The position numbers and the translations under genes are program-made. Below the pieces are notes generated by a model. It was not told the DNA's origin, did no database searches, and saw nothing but the letters and a program-made list of their open reading frames with translations. Positions 1 to 11,009 of a DNA stretch of 64,000 bases are shown here, piece after piece; position 1 is the stretch's first letter; every line of letters begins with the position of its first letter. The stretch comes from Parietichytrium sp. I65-24A (Eukaryota > Sar > Bigyra > Thraustochytrida > Thraustochytriidae): contig BLSF01000076.1 of NCBI GenBank assembly GCA_012862575.1, positions 1 to 64,000 of the forward strand, in the 5' to 3' direction.

Positions 1-236
1 TTGCGTTCCACAAGACTTTTGATCTTGGGTTTGACTCGGAGACAGCGTTTTCACTGTCAGTTTTGCAATTTTCATGGGTGGACTTTGACACGGTTAACCC
101 TAACTCATTGTCCTAAAGCATGTTCCGTCCACTGCTACCTTTCTTCCTGTCCTTCTTCTCTTACTTGACCAAGGAGCAGCAGGTTCTCGCTCACGCTTCG
201 TCCGAAGCACTCACTCACCCACTCACTCACTACCCA

Positions 237-262
<26 letters not shown>
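237..262. repeat. (TC)13 microsatellite
   Basis: Uninterrupted TC dinucleotides, preceded by imperfect ACTC repeats and followed by TTTC repeats. It is typical low-complexity pyrimidine sequence of this window's intergenic DNA. Confidence 0.95.
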
Positions 263-269
<7 letters not shown>

Positions 270-1265
270 CTCTCTTTTCCCTGCTCACATCGGTCACAAT
301 CAATCTCAGTACCAGGCAGCCAGTATCACGTTTCACGTTCACGACACCGAGTGCTTGGTCGTTGACACACTTGGTAACTCCATCCCTTCCCAGACTTCCC
401 AGTCACTTTCGCTTTTCAAAATCACTTGATTTTGTGACCACGACTTGTACGTACCTCGTACCGTACGACCCTCTTCGAGCGACGCCTCGCGCTTTGGACC
501 TTGCCTTAATTCCTATTTCGCTTGCTTCCTTCTTTTGTTCCTCCATCCAGCTTTAGCCTTACCCGCGTGAACGCCTCCCAACTCCAGTTGCACTTGCCTC
601 TAAATTACGCAAGTTACTAAATTGCTAATCTACTAATTTACGAGAAGGTCTGGCCAATAATAGTCGCCGCGGCGCGAAGGGGCTCTCTGCGTTTGGTATC
701 ATGCTTGAAGCCTCCCCTCTCTTGTGTACCTTTTCTTGTTTTAATTTATGCTTTTTGAAGGTACGGTGCCTCCGCTGGAAGAGCTAAGATTATTAAGCTG
801 TCGTATTTTATGTGGAGGTGAACACACAGTTCCAACAGAGAATTTCAGCACACTTCCAAAAGAGGCGAACGTAGTGCAGCTGTAGAACCTGCCATAGTGG
901 AAAAGACACCAGCGAGCCCAGTGGAGTGTGTAATAGTGCGCTCTTCAGTCTCTTCAGATCAAAACCACAAAATCTCCGGGATTTTAACTGTAAGGTAAAT
1001 AGAGTTTCCGGACCTCGAACTCAATGAAATTATAGAATCTAAGTATAGAATGCAGAGGTTATTCCTGAAAAATTTGTTCCATCTATTTCAATCACTGATC
1101 ACCACACTCTGGGTTGCCTGCCGTGAACGACTTATTCTTTCACGGCAAAAGAAGAAACGTGAGGTACACACGTGGTACAGTACTCAATACTAGTACAATA
1201 CTCTGTGACACTAGTACCCCGTTAGTAGGGGTTTATAGTGCAAATATTACTATTACTGAGCCAGA

Positions 1266-1299
1266 GCCGAGTGGTTGGTTTGGCCGAGTGGTTGGTTTG
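1266..1299. repeat. Exact 17-base tandem duplication
   Basis: GCCGAGTGGTTGGTTTG occurs twice back to back. Each copy contains GCCGAGTGG, the wording of a tRNA-Leu/Ser A box, but no B box (GGTTCRANNCC) or cloverleaf follows, so I do not call a tRNA. Confidence 0.9.
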
Positions 1300-1922
1300 G
1301 CATGCGAGACGTGCATGTTTTCGATATAATTCAAAGGACTCATCACCACTCGCATTTTCCCATTCTCCTATGTTGTATGGATAAAATCAGCGTAACCTGA
1401 TCTTACTCTGATCGAAAGTCGCGACAGAAAGTACGGTACTGGCACTCCACAGCTTTGCTCCATATGTTGTCGATAGCTAATGCTATCTCGAGCTTGCTCT
1501 CTGCTCTTGTCTTGACGGGTTCCTCTCAAATAATGAATGTTTATTATATGCTTCGTGAGTGGCTACAAAAAGTCATTCTTTGGTCGAAATGCGAATCTTC
1601 TTTTGGCAGAGAAGTTTGCATTTTTGTTCTTCCTGATTGATCTCTCGCTTTCGGTTGCTTTGCGTACAGAATCACTGCTATTCTTCGTTGCCGAAGGCTT
1701 GTCCGAAAAAGCAACCATGCACGTAGGCCGCTGTTCATGAAGAGGACGAGCGTTGGTTCTCCGTTCCGGAACCTGATTTCCAACTCTTGCTCACTGGTGA
1801 AAATGAAAATCCTTCCCGTCAAAATAAAGAATAAAGTAAATATTTCCAGTTTAATGCTTTTGTTAGTAATTTTTATTCTGGAAAAGCGGGCCATTTATAG
1901 CCATTTCGTTTCGAAGGACCCG

Positions 1923-1968
1923 GGACCCAAGGTTCTCAAAAGTGGTTCCCGGAACCCAAGGTTCTCAA
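1923..1968. repeat. Short direct repeat, about 17 bases
   Basis: The words ggacccaaggttctcaa and ggaacccaaggttctcaa lie about 27 bases apart. They are probably a local duplication in the 3' flank of the deacetylase gene. Confidence 0.8.
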
Positions 1969-2052
1969 CCACGTTGTTGGCAGCCAATTCAGATAACACG
2001 ATTTTTTTTAATAGCAAGTGCAGGTGCGGTGTGATCTTCGCGCCACGGCAGA

Positions 2053-2766
2053 TCAAGCGTGGCCAAGGCACTCTTGAATGGATACGAAGGTGAATCCGAG
2101 CCGTTTAGCCTTCTGAATGTAAGCCTTGAGGATGTCATAGGATAGGAGCTTGCGAAGCTTTGGGTGATGCAGAGAGATGAAAGAATCGTACTTTGGATCA
2201 GCCGCCTCCAAGTATGCAAAAATGGTGTTGATCACAGCCCCAGCGCTATTGTTTGCATCCCAGTCCTTCGGGTTGAGGGATTCGCCAACAACGGTCATGC
2301 CACGAGAAGTGCGCAAGTACTCGAACAAAGAGATGTTGTACGCGAGAAATGGTGGGCGGAGATAGTCCCGCATCACATCGAAACCAATGGTCTCCTCCAG
2401 CAGGGCAGATGCGGACTCGATCTGCGCATCAAAGTAGCCTTCGAGAGTGGGGTAGGTCTCTGTGTTTGCGTTCACGTGGTAGTATGTATGATGCGCAATG
2501 GTCATGCCTGGTGTAAGAGCTACTTTTTTCAAAGCTACAATGTTGGCTTCGCGGGCAGAGTAGTTTGGGCGGATCTGGCGTCCGTTGAAGAAGAACATGC
2601 CAGGAACTTGCTCCTCCACGAGCGCCTGGAGAGCAGCAATTGTGTTGTCCCCATCTGGACCATCGTCAAGGGTGATGGCAATCATGCCGGGTTTGACGCA
2701 CCGCGAGTGAATCGTGCGCGTCGCAGCGGCGATAGCCGTCATGCAAAGGAGTGTGAAGAGCTTCAT
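2053..2766 (-). CDS. Secreted polysaccharide (chitin-type) deacetylase
   Basis: A 237-residue NodB-homology (carbohydrate esterase 4) protein, predicted to remove acetyl groups from chitin or a similar extracellular polysaccharide. I start at the methionine of MKLFTLLCMTAIAAA because it opens a clear signal peptide. An in-frame ATG lies 44 codons upstream (2898) but adds only a polar, low-complexity leader. The family motifs are visible in order: TLDDGP (motif 1, catalytic base and metal aspartates, about residue 35), HHTYYH (motif 2, metal histidines), RPPF (motif 3), KDWD (motif 4) and SLHH (motif 5). All key residues are present, so it should be active. It has no carbohydrate-binding or membrane domain, so it is probably a soluble secreted enzyme. 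It shares no obvious link with its neighbour, a transporter read the other way. The substrate could be another N-acetylated glycan; the fold assignment is firm. Confidence 0.9.
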   Translation of the reverse strand: MKLFTLLCMTAIAAATRTIHSRCVKPGMIAITLDDGPDGDNTIAALQALVEEQVPGMFFFNGRQIRPNYSAREANIVALKKVALTPGMTIAHHTYYHVNANTETYPTLEGYFDAQIESASALLEETIGFDVMRDYLRPPFLAYNISLFEYLRTSRGMTVVGESLNPKDWDANNSAGAVINTIFAYLEAADPKYDSFISLHHPKLRKLLSYDILKAYIQKAKRLGFTFVSIQECLGHA

Positions 2767-4396
2767 CTCTCTTCGTTGTATAATGCCGTTCTGTCGAGCA
2801 CTGTTCTTCTTTTGGCTATCCTGATCCGTCTTGCTCCGTTTGGGGTTTGCTGTGCGATGACTTGATACTAGTACACAGATGTCACTCAAGCTTTGCATGG
2901 ATAAATATAAATGGTTGCTCTCCGTAATAATACCTGACTATGAGTTTCGATGGGCTTGTTGTTTGTTGTTGATTGAGATTGATTGACAGTATTGACAGAG
3001 AGAGAGAGAGACAGAGAGAGAGGGGGCAATCCTTCCACAGAGGCAGAGGGAGGTATTACCTCACCGTCGAAGCATCTGGGCCAGCAACCTACTCCCGTCA
3101 GGCTCATTCACCTGCAAGTCCACCCCAGTATGGCAGGGTTAGAGCTGTTCAGACGTTCGCTCCGCTGGAACCACCATCTGTCTAACCATCTACGCGATCT
3201 ACGAATCACGGCAAATTAGGCACGGATTGCACAGCGTCGATTTTTGAATCCATGAGCTTATCATTTGCCAAGTTTACTTCTTCCTCCTCGCTTCTTTCCA
3301 CATGAAGCCTTAATCTGACAGTAAGCACACCCCCAACTCGCTACGCCTGTGTACGGTGGTGTGCTCCTTTACACTTAGCGGTAATGAGTACTGTGCCAGT
3401 ACCCACTCCATGCGTTCATAGTAGTTAGCTAATAACTTGACGCATGATGTCATATGATGTCAGTGTCAATGATTGTCTGCAAACATCTGAATTCTGCAAA
3501 CATCGTGTGAATTTTCATTTCTGCATTTTCACATATTTTCACATCGCCTCAGTTCAGCGAACATAGCTAGTCAATGTTTTCCGCGACGTGAGCGGACTGC
3601 CTATCGTATCGCAGCCTTTCTTCTTTCCTTCGGGATCACACTCTCACACTTGCCTACAGCGAACAGCATGATGAACGATTTGTCAANCACAGTCAGTGCT
3701 GAGTATGGCCATCGCCTCGACGTCACGTCCACCGTTGCTGCTGTTTGGTTGCCTCTTGCAATTACCTGAATTCTGAATTCTGCGAATGAAAGTCAACCGT
3801 GGAAAGCTCTCACTTGAAATCCCGCAAAGGCTTTCGATCGAAGATGATTGACGGTGAAGCAAGAGATCGTCGGTCTCATTCAGCATGAGCATGTGATCAT
3901 CATCCGTGAGGAATTCCTTCCTGACTGTGAAGTCAAGACAGTCAGACTGTCAGACAGTTGGGGCAATCGTTTGCACGAACGGAGAAATAAAAAGCTACTC
4001 CGCAATCGCTACTTTAGCGGTTTCTCCGACGGCTGACAGCCCCTCGGGAGCTTTCGAGATACACCGACTCCACGTCCCTCCTGCGCTGTTTGACAGTGCG
4101 TTATGTTGACGCTTTCCTATAAGTTAACACCCGAGTTTTCCCTGACGCTGACGCGCTAGTTCTAATCAGTTTCGGTAATTCAGGGAAAGCGCGACGTACT
4201 GGTGCTCGAGTAGCAAACTTTGGCGGGCGAGGGAGCGAGCAACACAGCTGTTGTATGGTAAAGCAAACCCCAAATCCCAAACCCCAAAGTCTGCGGCATC
4301 GAGAAGGCTTTTGTTAGAAAGAGTTCTTTTGGGTGGCGTCCAGCGCGCAAGTTCGAGGAAGGGAGCTACTACTTCGCGCTTGTCAGAGCGGCGGCC
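2767..4396. other. Intergenic between divergent genes
   Basis: The shared upstream region of the deacetylase (-) and the FUSC transporter (+). It contains a (GA)n tract at about 2996-3022, near the deacetylase start, and an N at 3686. I see no coding frame worth reporting. GTAC-centred words occur at 2866-2875 and 3389-3402, the former about 100 bases upstream of the deacetylase start. Confidence 0.6.
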
Positions 4397-7309
4397 ATGT
4401 TGCCGCAGAGGACAGCGGGCGATGTGTCCAGGGAGAACGCAGTTGAGGCGCGGGACGTGGAGCTTCAAAAGATGGGAGTGGAAGCTGTGAAAGATCTGGA
4501 AGGCGGAGGAGAGAGCGGGGATGGAGCGCCGGCGAGCAGGGATGCAGGGTTGTGGAATATTCACCCCGATTGGGTGTGGAAAGTGGAATGGAGCCTGCGC
4601 ACGGCGCTGAGCACGGCAGTCGCGAGCGCCTGCTTCCTGGCGGTGACGCCAAGGACCGCTTTTCAATTTGACGGGTACCTCCCGAGCGGGCCGTCTTTCG
4701 GCGGCTTTATTGTGGTTATGGTTGCCGATGTCACGTTTGGAAGGACCATGATTAACGCGTGGGGCAGTTTGACCGTCGCGATTGCTACCTCAGCAGTCAC
4801 AGCCGCCAGTATCGCCGCGGCCGGTGATAGCTATTCTAGTGCTGTGGCACTTCCGCTTCTGTGCGTCTTCACATTCATAGTGCAACTTTTTCATCTGCCT
4901 CCTATGGGAAAGAGACTTGGCCTCAGTCTGATCGCCCTGAACTTGATCCAGTACATCAGCAAAGCAACTGACGCAGGACAGGCGTGGCTGCCATCTTTTC
5001 TTCTTCTTTCTGTGGTAGCTGTGGGGTGCCTCATTGCAATTGTGGGTACCGTTTTCCCTTGGCCGCGCTTCGCCACATCGGAGCTCCACGCGCGAGCTCA
5101 GTACGCTGCATCTGCTCTTGGAAAGACCGTAAATTCATTGATCAAAGGCCTTCGAGGGCGACGGAATTGCAGATCCACAGTAATGGCTCAACACAGGCGG
5201 GAGTTACTTAATAATGTGGCAAACAATATCCGCGTGTGCCGGACACGTCTTCTGGAGTCGCGATGGGGACCTCGAAGGCGAGATGCCCTTACCAGAGACT
5301 CTGCGGCTCTCAGGATGCTCGACGAAGTTTACATGAGCTGTAAGATAATGTGCGACATTTTTGATCGCTTCAAGTTTGACAAACTCAAGGCTGATGAACT
5401 TGAAGCTCTTCTGGATAAAGTGTCACGCGCCTTGGAAGTCCTGGATCTTGCCGTGAATGAGGCGTTTGTTGCTCTTAGCAGAGATATACACATGAGCGAA
5501 CCAAACGAGAAGCACAAGATCGCATCCTCTCTTAAGCAGTCAGCTTTGCACTTTGACCAAGATTTCTTTGATGCACGCAAGGTCATGTTCCACTCCGAAG
5601 ATTCTGTTGCTGTTCCGCCTGCAGAGATTCTGAATTTAAACGCCTTCTTGTTTGAGCTGGATGTGATGCTTGGTTCCATCTGCCAGTTCTTGGGTTCCCC
5701 TTGGCACCTCCGTCGCTCTGCGTTCGAGGATAGCCTGCAAGACAAGAAGAGGCAATGTTGTTGCGACGATCAAGTCTGGCAAGATCTAGTGCCTTCGCAG
5801 AGGCTTCTTATCTCACAGTTGTTTCCTCTCTCTCAAGCTGGCAAGCGACAGCTCGTAGTCGCCTTCAAGCTCTCGCTCTCGATGACTTTGGCAGCCATGT
5901 ATGGCATGTTAGGTTTCCCAGAAACCTCTCCGCGGCCGCTACCTGCTTTCACAATCGCGTACATCGGCACAGATCCTGTTCAGGGATCGAATGTCAGCAT
6001 GGCAGTGTTGCGTGCCTTCGCAACGGCCTTGGCTGCAGTCTACGCTGATCTTGTCTCCAAAGCTGCTTCTGGAATGACAGACCCAACCGGGCAAGCGATC
6101 TTCCTTGGTGTTGCGATCGTAGTTTTTGTGGTGCCGTCCACGTATGCCCGCTCCAACCCCTCAATATCGTACGCTGGAACTGTTGCTGGATTTACGGCAA
6201 CTTTGTTACTGTTGGAGCCAATATCCCAGGTAGATGAGATCAGTGATGATCGCGTCCTGGACACGTTTGTGGGAACGATCATTTTTTTGTTGGTAGAGGT
6301 GCTCGTCCTTCCGATGCGTTCGGACATTCAATTTTTGGACCGCGTAGCGGCCACTTTGCGCAACGTGGTGCTGGACTTCGATGCATTCCATAACACTTTT
6401 AACGAATTGTACACAGCAGTCATGAAGGTCCGCGCCGTCCCCAATACCGGTTCTCAGCAGGAGCTAACACAGGCCAAGTTGGAGGCTGTTGAAGAAGCCG
6501 AGTACCGGGCCGCTCGCGCAGCTGCAGCTTCTAGCGTGTGTGAGGAGCCCAATCTCGATATGGTCCCCGGAAGGATCCGATTGGAGCCGAGTTACGCGGA
6601 GCGTATCAATCTTATCGAGCAGCAGCGGATGCTCTACGAGTCGAGCAACAGAGAACCAAGCTTGTGGAGGGTTTCGGTTCGCGACAGCCATTTGCAAGCC
6701 ATTCTGAATGCCGAGGAAGCGGCTGTTCTTTTCAGTTTACAGCTCGTGAGGCTTTCGGCTTTTGCGACCCGGAACTTTCTGCACGTCCTAAGTCAAGACC
6801 AGGGGAAACGACTTTTAGCAACGTTGACTCCTCATGTGCACTCTATGGCTCATTCGCTCAAACCCGTTTTTGAGCGTCTTTCTGAATCGATTGCAAAGCT
6901 CGGAAGGCCAATCTCAGGGCGAGCGTCTCTGATATGGTTTGAGCAGGATATTTCGGCGGTTTGTACGGATGAGACCGGAGGGGAGCTTGATCCATTTGTA
7001 CATACGGAAATGCAGCTCAAGGAAATACAGAAAATTCTGTCAACAGCTTTAAACGGAGTGTTTTTGGAGCTCCAGAAGAATATGGCCACAAACCGTGCAG
7101 CTTCTGTCCCCTCTAATGAGGAGGCCAAGTACGTTTCTAGTCTTCTTTTCTCTGCAGTGGAATTTTTGAAAGCAGTAGACGGTCTCGGTCAGCACTCCAC
7201 ACGCGCCCAAGCTGCGAGACTACTGGCTTGCACGCAGCGTCCGTATCGCATCAACAGAGACCACATCGTTGCTAGTTGGCGTGATCTCGCATCGCCTTGC
7301 AGCACCTAG
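4397..7309 (+). CDS. FUSC/aromatic-acid-exporter-like membrane protein
   Basis: A 970-residue integral membrane protein with the layout of the fusaric acid resistance (FUSC) family, which is related to plant ALMT-like and bacterial AaeB-type exporters. Hydrophobic helices form two bundles, at about residues 60-225 and 490-660. Each is followed by a long polar helical region, so the protein is an internal pair of membrane-plus-cytosolic modules, as in full-length FUSC proteins. The second bundle carries the GTDPVQGSN and YARSNPSISYAG stretches typical of the family. There is no signal peptide; the first 50 residues are acidic and polar. It is one uninterrupted exon starting at the first ATG after upstream stops. 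Transport of organic anions or aromatic acids is inferred from family, and the substrate cannot be read from the sequence. It may sit in the plasma or vacuolar membrane. Confidence 0.8.
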   Translation: MLPQRTAGDVSRENAVEARDVELQKMGVEAVKDLEGGGESGDGAPASRDAGLWNIHPDWVWKVEWSLRTALSTAVASACFLAVTPRTAFQFDGYLPSGPSFGGFIVVMVADVTFGRTMINAWGSLTVAIATSAVTAASIAAAGDSYSSAVALPLLCVFTFIVQLFHLPPMGKRLGLSLIALNLIQYISKATDAGQAWLPSFLLLSVVAVGCLIAIVGTVFPWPRFATSELHARAQYAASALGKTVNSLIKGLRGRRNCRSTVMAQHRRELLNNVANNIRVCRTRLLESRWGPRRRDALTRDSAALRMLDEVYMSCKIMCDIFDRFKFDKLKADELEALLDKVSRALEVLDLAVNEAFVALSRDIHMSEPNEKHKIASSLKQSALHFDQDFFDARKVMFHSEDSVAVPPAEILNLNAFLFELDVMLGSICQFLGSPWHLRRSAFEDSLQDKKRQCCCDDQVWQDLVPSQRLLISQLFPLSQAGKRQLVVAFKLSLSMTLAAMYGMLGFPETSPRPLPAFTIAYIGTDPVQGSNVSMAVLRAFATALAAVYADLVSKAASGMTDPTGQAIFLGVAIVVFVVPSTYARSNPSISYAGTVAGFTATLLLLEPISQVDEISDDRVLDTFVGTIIFLLVEVLVLPMRSDIQFLDRVAATLRNVVLDFDAFHNTFNELYTAVMKVRAVPNTGSQQELTQAKLEAVEEAEYRAARAAAASSVCEEPNLDMVPGRIRLEPSYAERINLIEQQRMLYESSNREPSLWRVSVRDSHLQAILNAEEAAVLFSLQLVRLSAFATRNFLHVLSQDQGKRLLATLTPHVHSMAHSLKPVFERLSESIAKLGRPISGRASLIWFEQDISAVCTDETGGELDPFVHTEMQLKEIQKILSTALNGVFLELQKNMATNRAASVPSNEEAKYVSSLLFSAVEFLKAVDGLGQHSTRAQAARLLACTQRPYRINRDHIVASWRDLASPCST

Positions 7310-8402
7310 TTGTATTTATGTAATTATTTCGCTCTATCAAGGCCATCGACAGTTCGCCATCGTGATTTGTATTTGGCTTTATTTTAAGGCCATCGACGGT
7401 TTGCCATCGTGAAACTAAAACTCTTGTCGTAATCGACCGCGTCGATTCCATTTCGCTTGGTGTTTCCTTTTCGACTGCAAACCAGAATCAGATCAGTAAT
7501 CAGACTCTAAACAACTATAATAAATCGCTAACAAGCTATACATCAAGGTGTGCATCTCATCGACTTTTGCTGTGCCCTTTTTTACCGGGTCGGGGCATTA
7601 TAGAAGGAACTTTGGAGTTTTAGTAGGAATGACGGCCTTGTTCATCAGTTCATTCCTTTTGCAGTTGACACCATCCAGCAGCACGCCTATTGTCCACAGT
7701 CAAAGGGCCTTCTCAATGTCCGAACATTCCGAATTCCAGATCTAATCACTTCCCCGACACAACGATTGCCAATCAACAGCTTCCAACAGCTTTTGCATCA
7801 TGATCATCGACGGTCTTGAAACATAAGGCACTCGATTTGTGTCCCATCCATCATCCATTCGCATCCATCCGCACCTTCCACATCCTTCCACACAGGCTCC
7901 ATAGACTCGAAACATCCACTCTTATCCATGCAACCTATCTGTTTTCACAACGATCGACGTGTTTGCTGTGACAACAGCAGTAGTAGCACTCTTGGAGTAC
8001 TCGAGTAACAGATTACGATGTACGACAAGAGAGAAAGAGAAGAGAAGTTACTTATATAACGAGTAGGAAGGAAGAGAGGGAAGAGACAGTGAATGAAAAG
8101 AGGGATAGCGCGCGGTGGTAACGGCCGCCGTAGAGCGGGAAGGGAGGAGAGTGGAGGAGTAAGTGTCTCTCTCACAGTCTTACTCACTCATTCACTCGCT
8201 CACTCGCGACTAGTGGCACTTGGTTTGGGAGGGAAGCGGTGTCGAGCTCGGGAAAGGTTGGGAATGCAGCTTTGTTGAAAGGGCAAGTTGCTGCGAGGTT
8301 GTGAGGTTGCGAGTTTTGGCGCGGGAGTCTGGTTTTCCTGAATTCTGAATTCTGAAATCTGTTTGCGGAGAACTCTGCCCGAGGAGCCGCTCTTGGTCTG
8401 GG
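7310..8402. other. Intergenic, 3' flank of the FUSC gene and 5' flank of the beta-helix gene
   Basis: No gene seen. Just after the FUSC stop there are two 26-base direct repeats (listed separately). The half next to the 8403 gene contains AGTACTCGAGTA near 7998 and CACTCACTCG-type low-complexity runs near 8185-8210. There is also a CTGAATTCTGAATTCTG repeat just before the start codon, and the same word occurs near 3769. Confidence 0.6.
7340..7412. repeat. 26-base direct repeat with internal GCCATCG words
   Basis: Copies at 7340-7365 and 7387-7412 match at 24 of 26 positions by eye. Each holds GCCATCG twice, about 16 bases apart. They lie in the probable 3' untranslated region of the FUSC gene, 30 bases after its stop. 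Confidence 0.85.
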
Positions 8403-10253
8403 ATGGCTGGTGACTCAACTGCGGAACGCGTGGTGCTGGCGCAGGAGGATTTTGACACAGGCACGGTCATCATCAGCGAGGCTGGGTACTACGTGCTCGG
8501 AGAAGATGTGGTGTTCAGGCCCCGCGACGACCTGCGCAAGGAGTCGCCAGAAACCTGGATGTTTCCAGACATTTCGAGCGAGCCATACAGCGCGTCTCCG
8601 TACAGGCTAGGGTTCTTTGCCGCATTAGTAATTGCCGCAGATGATGTCACATTCGACCTCAACGGGCACACGCTGTCACAGAGCCCGGAACACGCCCTAA
8701 TGCAGCGTTTTTTCGCGCTCATCGAGCTGGCCAATTCGCCATTCCCGCCGAATGCGGGACCAGCTGCTTTCGTGAACAGTGCAAACTTCAAAGCTTCTCG
8801 GAACGTTGTAATAAAAAACGGGCGACTTGGCCTCTCCGCGCACCATGGAATACATGGGAACACAAACTTGAACATTACTCTAAGTGACCTTGAAATTACT
8901 GGATTTGAGGTTGCGGGAATATCTCTCAACAAGGTAAATGGCTTGGTCATCGACGGAGTCCGGATCTTCGACTCGAGACGGGACGTCCCGGTAAACGCTC
9001 ATCTGAGCAACGCGATTTTCCTGCTTCAGGGGATATCTAGGCACCTCAGCATTGACGAAACCTTTGACGGCGGCCAAGTTGGCCCACGCGTCTTGGAGGC
9101 TCGTGATAGCCTTCGTGAAGAAGTGTATACCTTTTTGTCCGAGTCCGACGAAGGAAAGCTGGAACACACTCTGTTCGCAACTACCACCAATGGAGTTCCA
9201 GATGGGTCTATGATGGCGGGATTGATTATTCACAGCGCTTTCAATGTTGGAAACTTTCTGGAGAAACAACCAACCGAATTCGCTTCCAATATCGTCTTGT
9301 CGAACCTGGAGGTGAAAAATCTGACCGTCCAGCCTGTCGAAATGGGAAGCTTCCAGTTGCGCGGCCAAGACGATCTCACAACAGCGAATGATCACGACGC
9401 GGGCAGCGTGACCGATGTTGTTGGAGCTGTGTTTGATATCGACTTTTGCGCCGAGAAGAGCGCAAACAGTAGCTCCTTCGTGTACATACCCAATCCTCTT
9501 GCTGATCTTCAAATTGCTTTGGCAGATTATGCTCTGTCTTGTCTCGCAGAAGAGTCCAGTTGCACCTCCAAAAGCTCAGCACACGAGGCTGAGCTTCTTG
9601 GTCGCACAACTCTCACTTCAGAGATAGTAGCTTGGACAAGAGGGGAACTTGCTTGGTCTGAGCTGATGAATGTATATAGAGTCGTGGGAAACCATGACGT
9701 CATGTTTCACAAACTGAAGGGCATTATCGGCCTAAAAATGGATGGCGTGGCGGATGTCAAAGTGGAGAATGTCGCAGTTTACAACATAAGTAACATTGCA
9801 CAGCGCTCTCAGCGCTCTCCTTTGGCTCTGGCAGAGGATCCCGCCTATCAGTACGAGGGCTTTGTGGCAAGGGCTGTCAGTGTTACAGCTAGTGTAAACG
9901 TGGATGTTTCAAGAGTGGGCGTCGCATCCCTGGGCTCGACTTCGGGTCGCGAGTCTTGTGTTGACGCTATGTACGACTTTGACAACGTCACCATGTCCGG
10001 CTTAATCACAAAGCAAGAATTGGACGGAAGCTTCGTCTTCCCATCCAAGTCTGGCACAGAAGCCCCCGTGGACACAGAAACGTCAGTGAGACGCGGGCTC
10101 TCTCACGTAACTTTCTTGATCGTGGTGGCCAGTTTCGTCGGTCTATTGCTCGTGGTGATCTCGATCGTCCTGGTGACCAGAAAGGTCCAGGCGCGGAGTC
10201 AACACAAGCAAAAGAGTAATTCCGAAGAGCTTGCGCCCCGGGCAGCTGTGTAG
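8403..10253 (+). CDS. Right-handed beta-helix protein with C-terminal membrane anchor
   Basis: A 616-residue protein of unknown function. After a short lead, residues 20-180 read like a right-handed parallel beta-helix of the pectin-lyase type: repeated short strands with V/I-x-N/D-G turns, including FDLNGHTLS, VVIKNGRLGLS, LSDLEITGFEVAGISL and GLVIDGVRIFDS. A second run of such strands follows around 425-500 (LKMDGVADVKVENVAVYNIS). One hydrophobic helix at about 565-587 is followed by a basic, polar tail of some 30 residues, so it looks like a single-pass membrane protein with a short cytosolic end. No signal peptide is visible at the N-terminus, and the frame upstream closes with TGA before any other ATG. 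Either a 5' exon is missing or the protein is inserted by its tail helix. It could be a cell-surface glycan-binding or glycan-cleaving protein, but I see no catalytic motif. Confidence 0.7.
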   Translation: MAGDSTAERVVLAQEDFDTGTVIISEAGYYVLGEDVVFRPRDDLRKESPETWMFPDISSEPYSASPYRLGFFAALVIAADDVTFDLNGHTLSQSPEHALMQRFFALIELANSPFPPNAGPAAFVNSANFKASRNVVIKNGRLGLSAHHGIHGNTNLNITLSDLEITGFEVAGISLNKVNGLVIDGVRIFDSRRDVPVNAHLSNAIFLLQGISRHLSIDETFDGGQVGPRVLEARDSLREEVYTFLSESDEGKLEHTLFATTTNGVPDGSMMAGLIIHSAFNVGNFLEKQPTEFASNIVLSNLEVKNLTVQPVEMGSFQLRGQDDLTTANDHDAGSVTDVVGAVFDIDFCAEKSANSSSFVYIPNPLADLQIALADYALSCLAEESSCTSKSSAHEAELLGRTTLTSEIVAWTRGELAWSELMNVYRVVGNHDVMFHKLKGIIGLKMDGVADVKVENVAVYNISNIAQRSQRSPLALAEDPAYQYEGFVARAVSVTASVNVDVSRVGVASLGSTSGRESCVDAMYDFDNVTMSGLITKQELDGSFVFPSKSGTEAPVDTETSVRRGLSHVTFLIVVASFVGLLLVVISIVLVTRKVQARSQHKQKSNSEELAPRAAV

Positions 10254-11009
10254 CAAACAAACAAACATTTCAAACCTATCAAATTATTTCGAGTGTACTC
10301 AATACTGAGGAAGTGTAAAGTCTAGAACAGTATCTTTGTTGGGGAAGTTGAATTACAAAGCCTCGTTGCGCAGTCAGCGACACACCTGGGCACCAATCCG
10401 AACGTAGTTGGCCTCCTATATATCAAACTGAACATGCGCGGAGTGAATAACCACGCGCATCTCCGACGGCGGGTACTAGTACAACGAGTCCCTCAATTCT
10501 TTTTTGTTAAGACATAGTGGGCATGCTGAGTTTTCGCAATGGACATCTGATCCATCAATTGCTCATCAGTCTGAGCCTTTCCGCTTGAAAGCGAGCAACT
10601 CAAAGTCGGGTACGGACCGATACTGAGTACCGTGGCCAGCTCGACGATCTAATCCTAATCTCCTCCTACTTGTCAAATGTCGTTTTGGCACGGCAACTCC
10701 AAGCGCAAGAGAGGGAGAAAAAAGGCGTTGCTACCCCATGTCCCGCACTATCGTAGTTACTTGAACGATAGCGAATGGCAATGGTCTCCTAGCGAGCTTA
10801 GGATGGCTCAACGTCACGAACGATGAACAAACTGTAAGTCAAAACGTCAAAACCACGTGGTCAAAACAGTAAAAGTTCGTTGCTGTCGGTTTCGTCACGC
10901 TGAGCAGGAGGAAAGACGAAGGGCGCGAGGCTGAGGTCGAAACGTGAAGGTTATACCGGGCAAGATTGTGAAGGGAAAACTGAAGGTCGCGGACGAGAGA
11001 CGAGCGATC
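10254..11009. other. Intergenic
   Basis: No gene seen. It contains GTAC-centred words at about 10292, 10476 and 10620, and a TATATATC stretch near 10417. The frame of the next gene is open for 22 codons upstream of its first ATG, but only from a GTG. Confidence 0.6.

Larger units (their letters stand above)
1..2052. other. Intergenic, no supported gene
   Basis: I find no gene here that I can support. Open frames on both strands are short and read through TC-rich or repeated sequence, with no recognisable domain. The stretch holds a (TC)13 tract and two small direct repeats, listed separately. Its right part is the 3' flank of the deacetylase gene, which reads leftwards and stops at 2053. Confidence 0.6.

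Noticed and set aside
120-556. Two short plus-strand frames
   Set aside because: They read through TC and ACTC simple sequence and give Ser/Leu/Phe runs with no domain.
1266-1340. Possible tRNA-Leu/Ser (GCCGAGTGG A-box wording)
   Set aside because: The word is a tandem 17-mer; there is no B box, acceptor stem or anticodon arm.
1544-2093. Overlapping frames of 116-118 codons on both strands
   Set aside because: Mutual antisense frames without a recognisable motif, in the 3' flank of the deacetylase gene.
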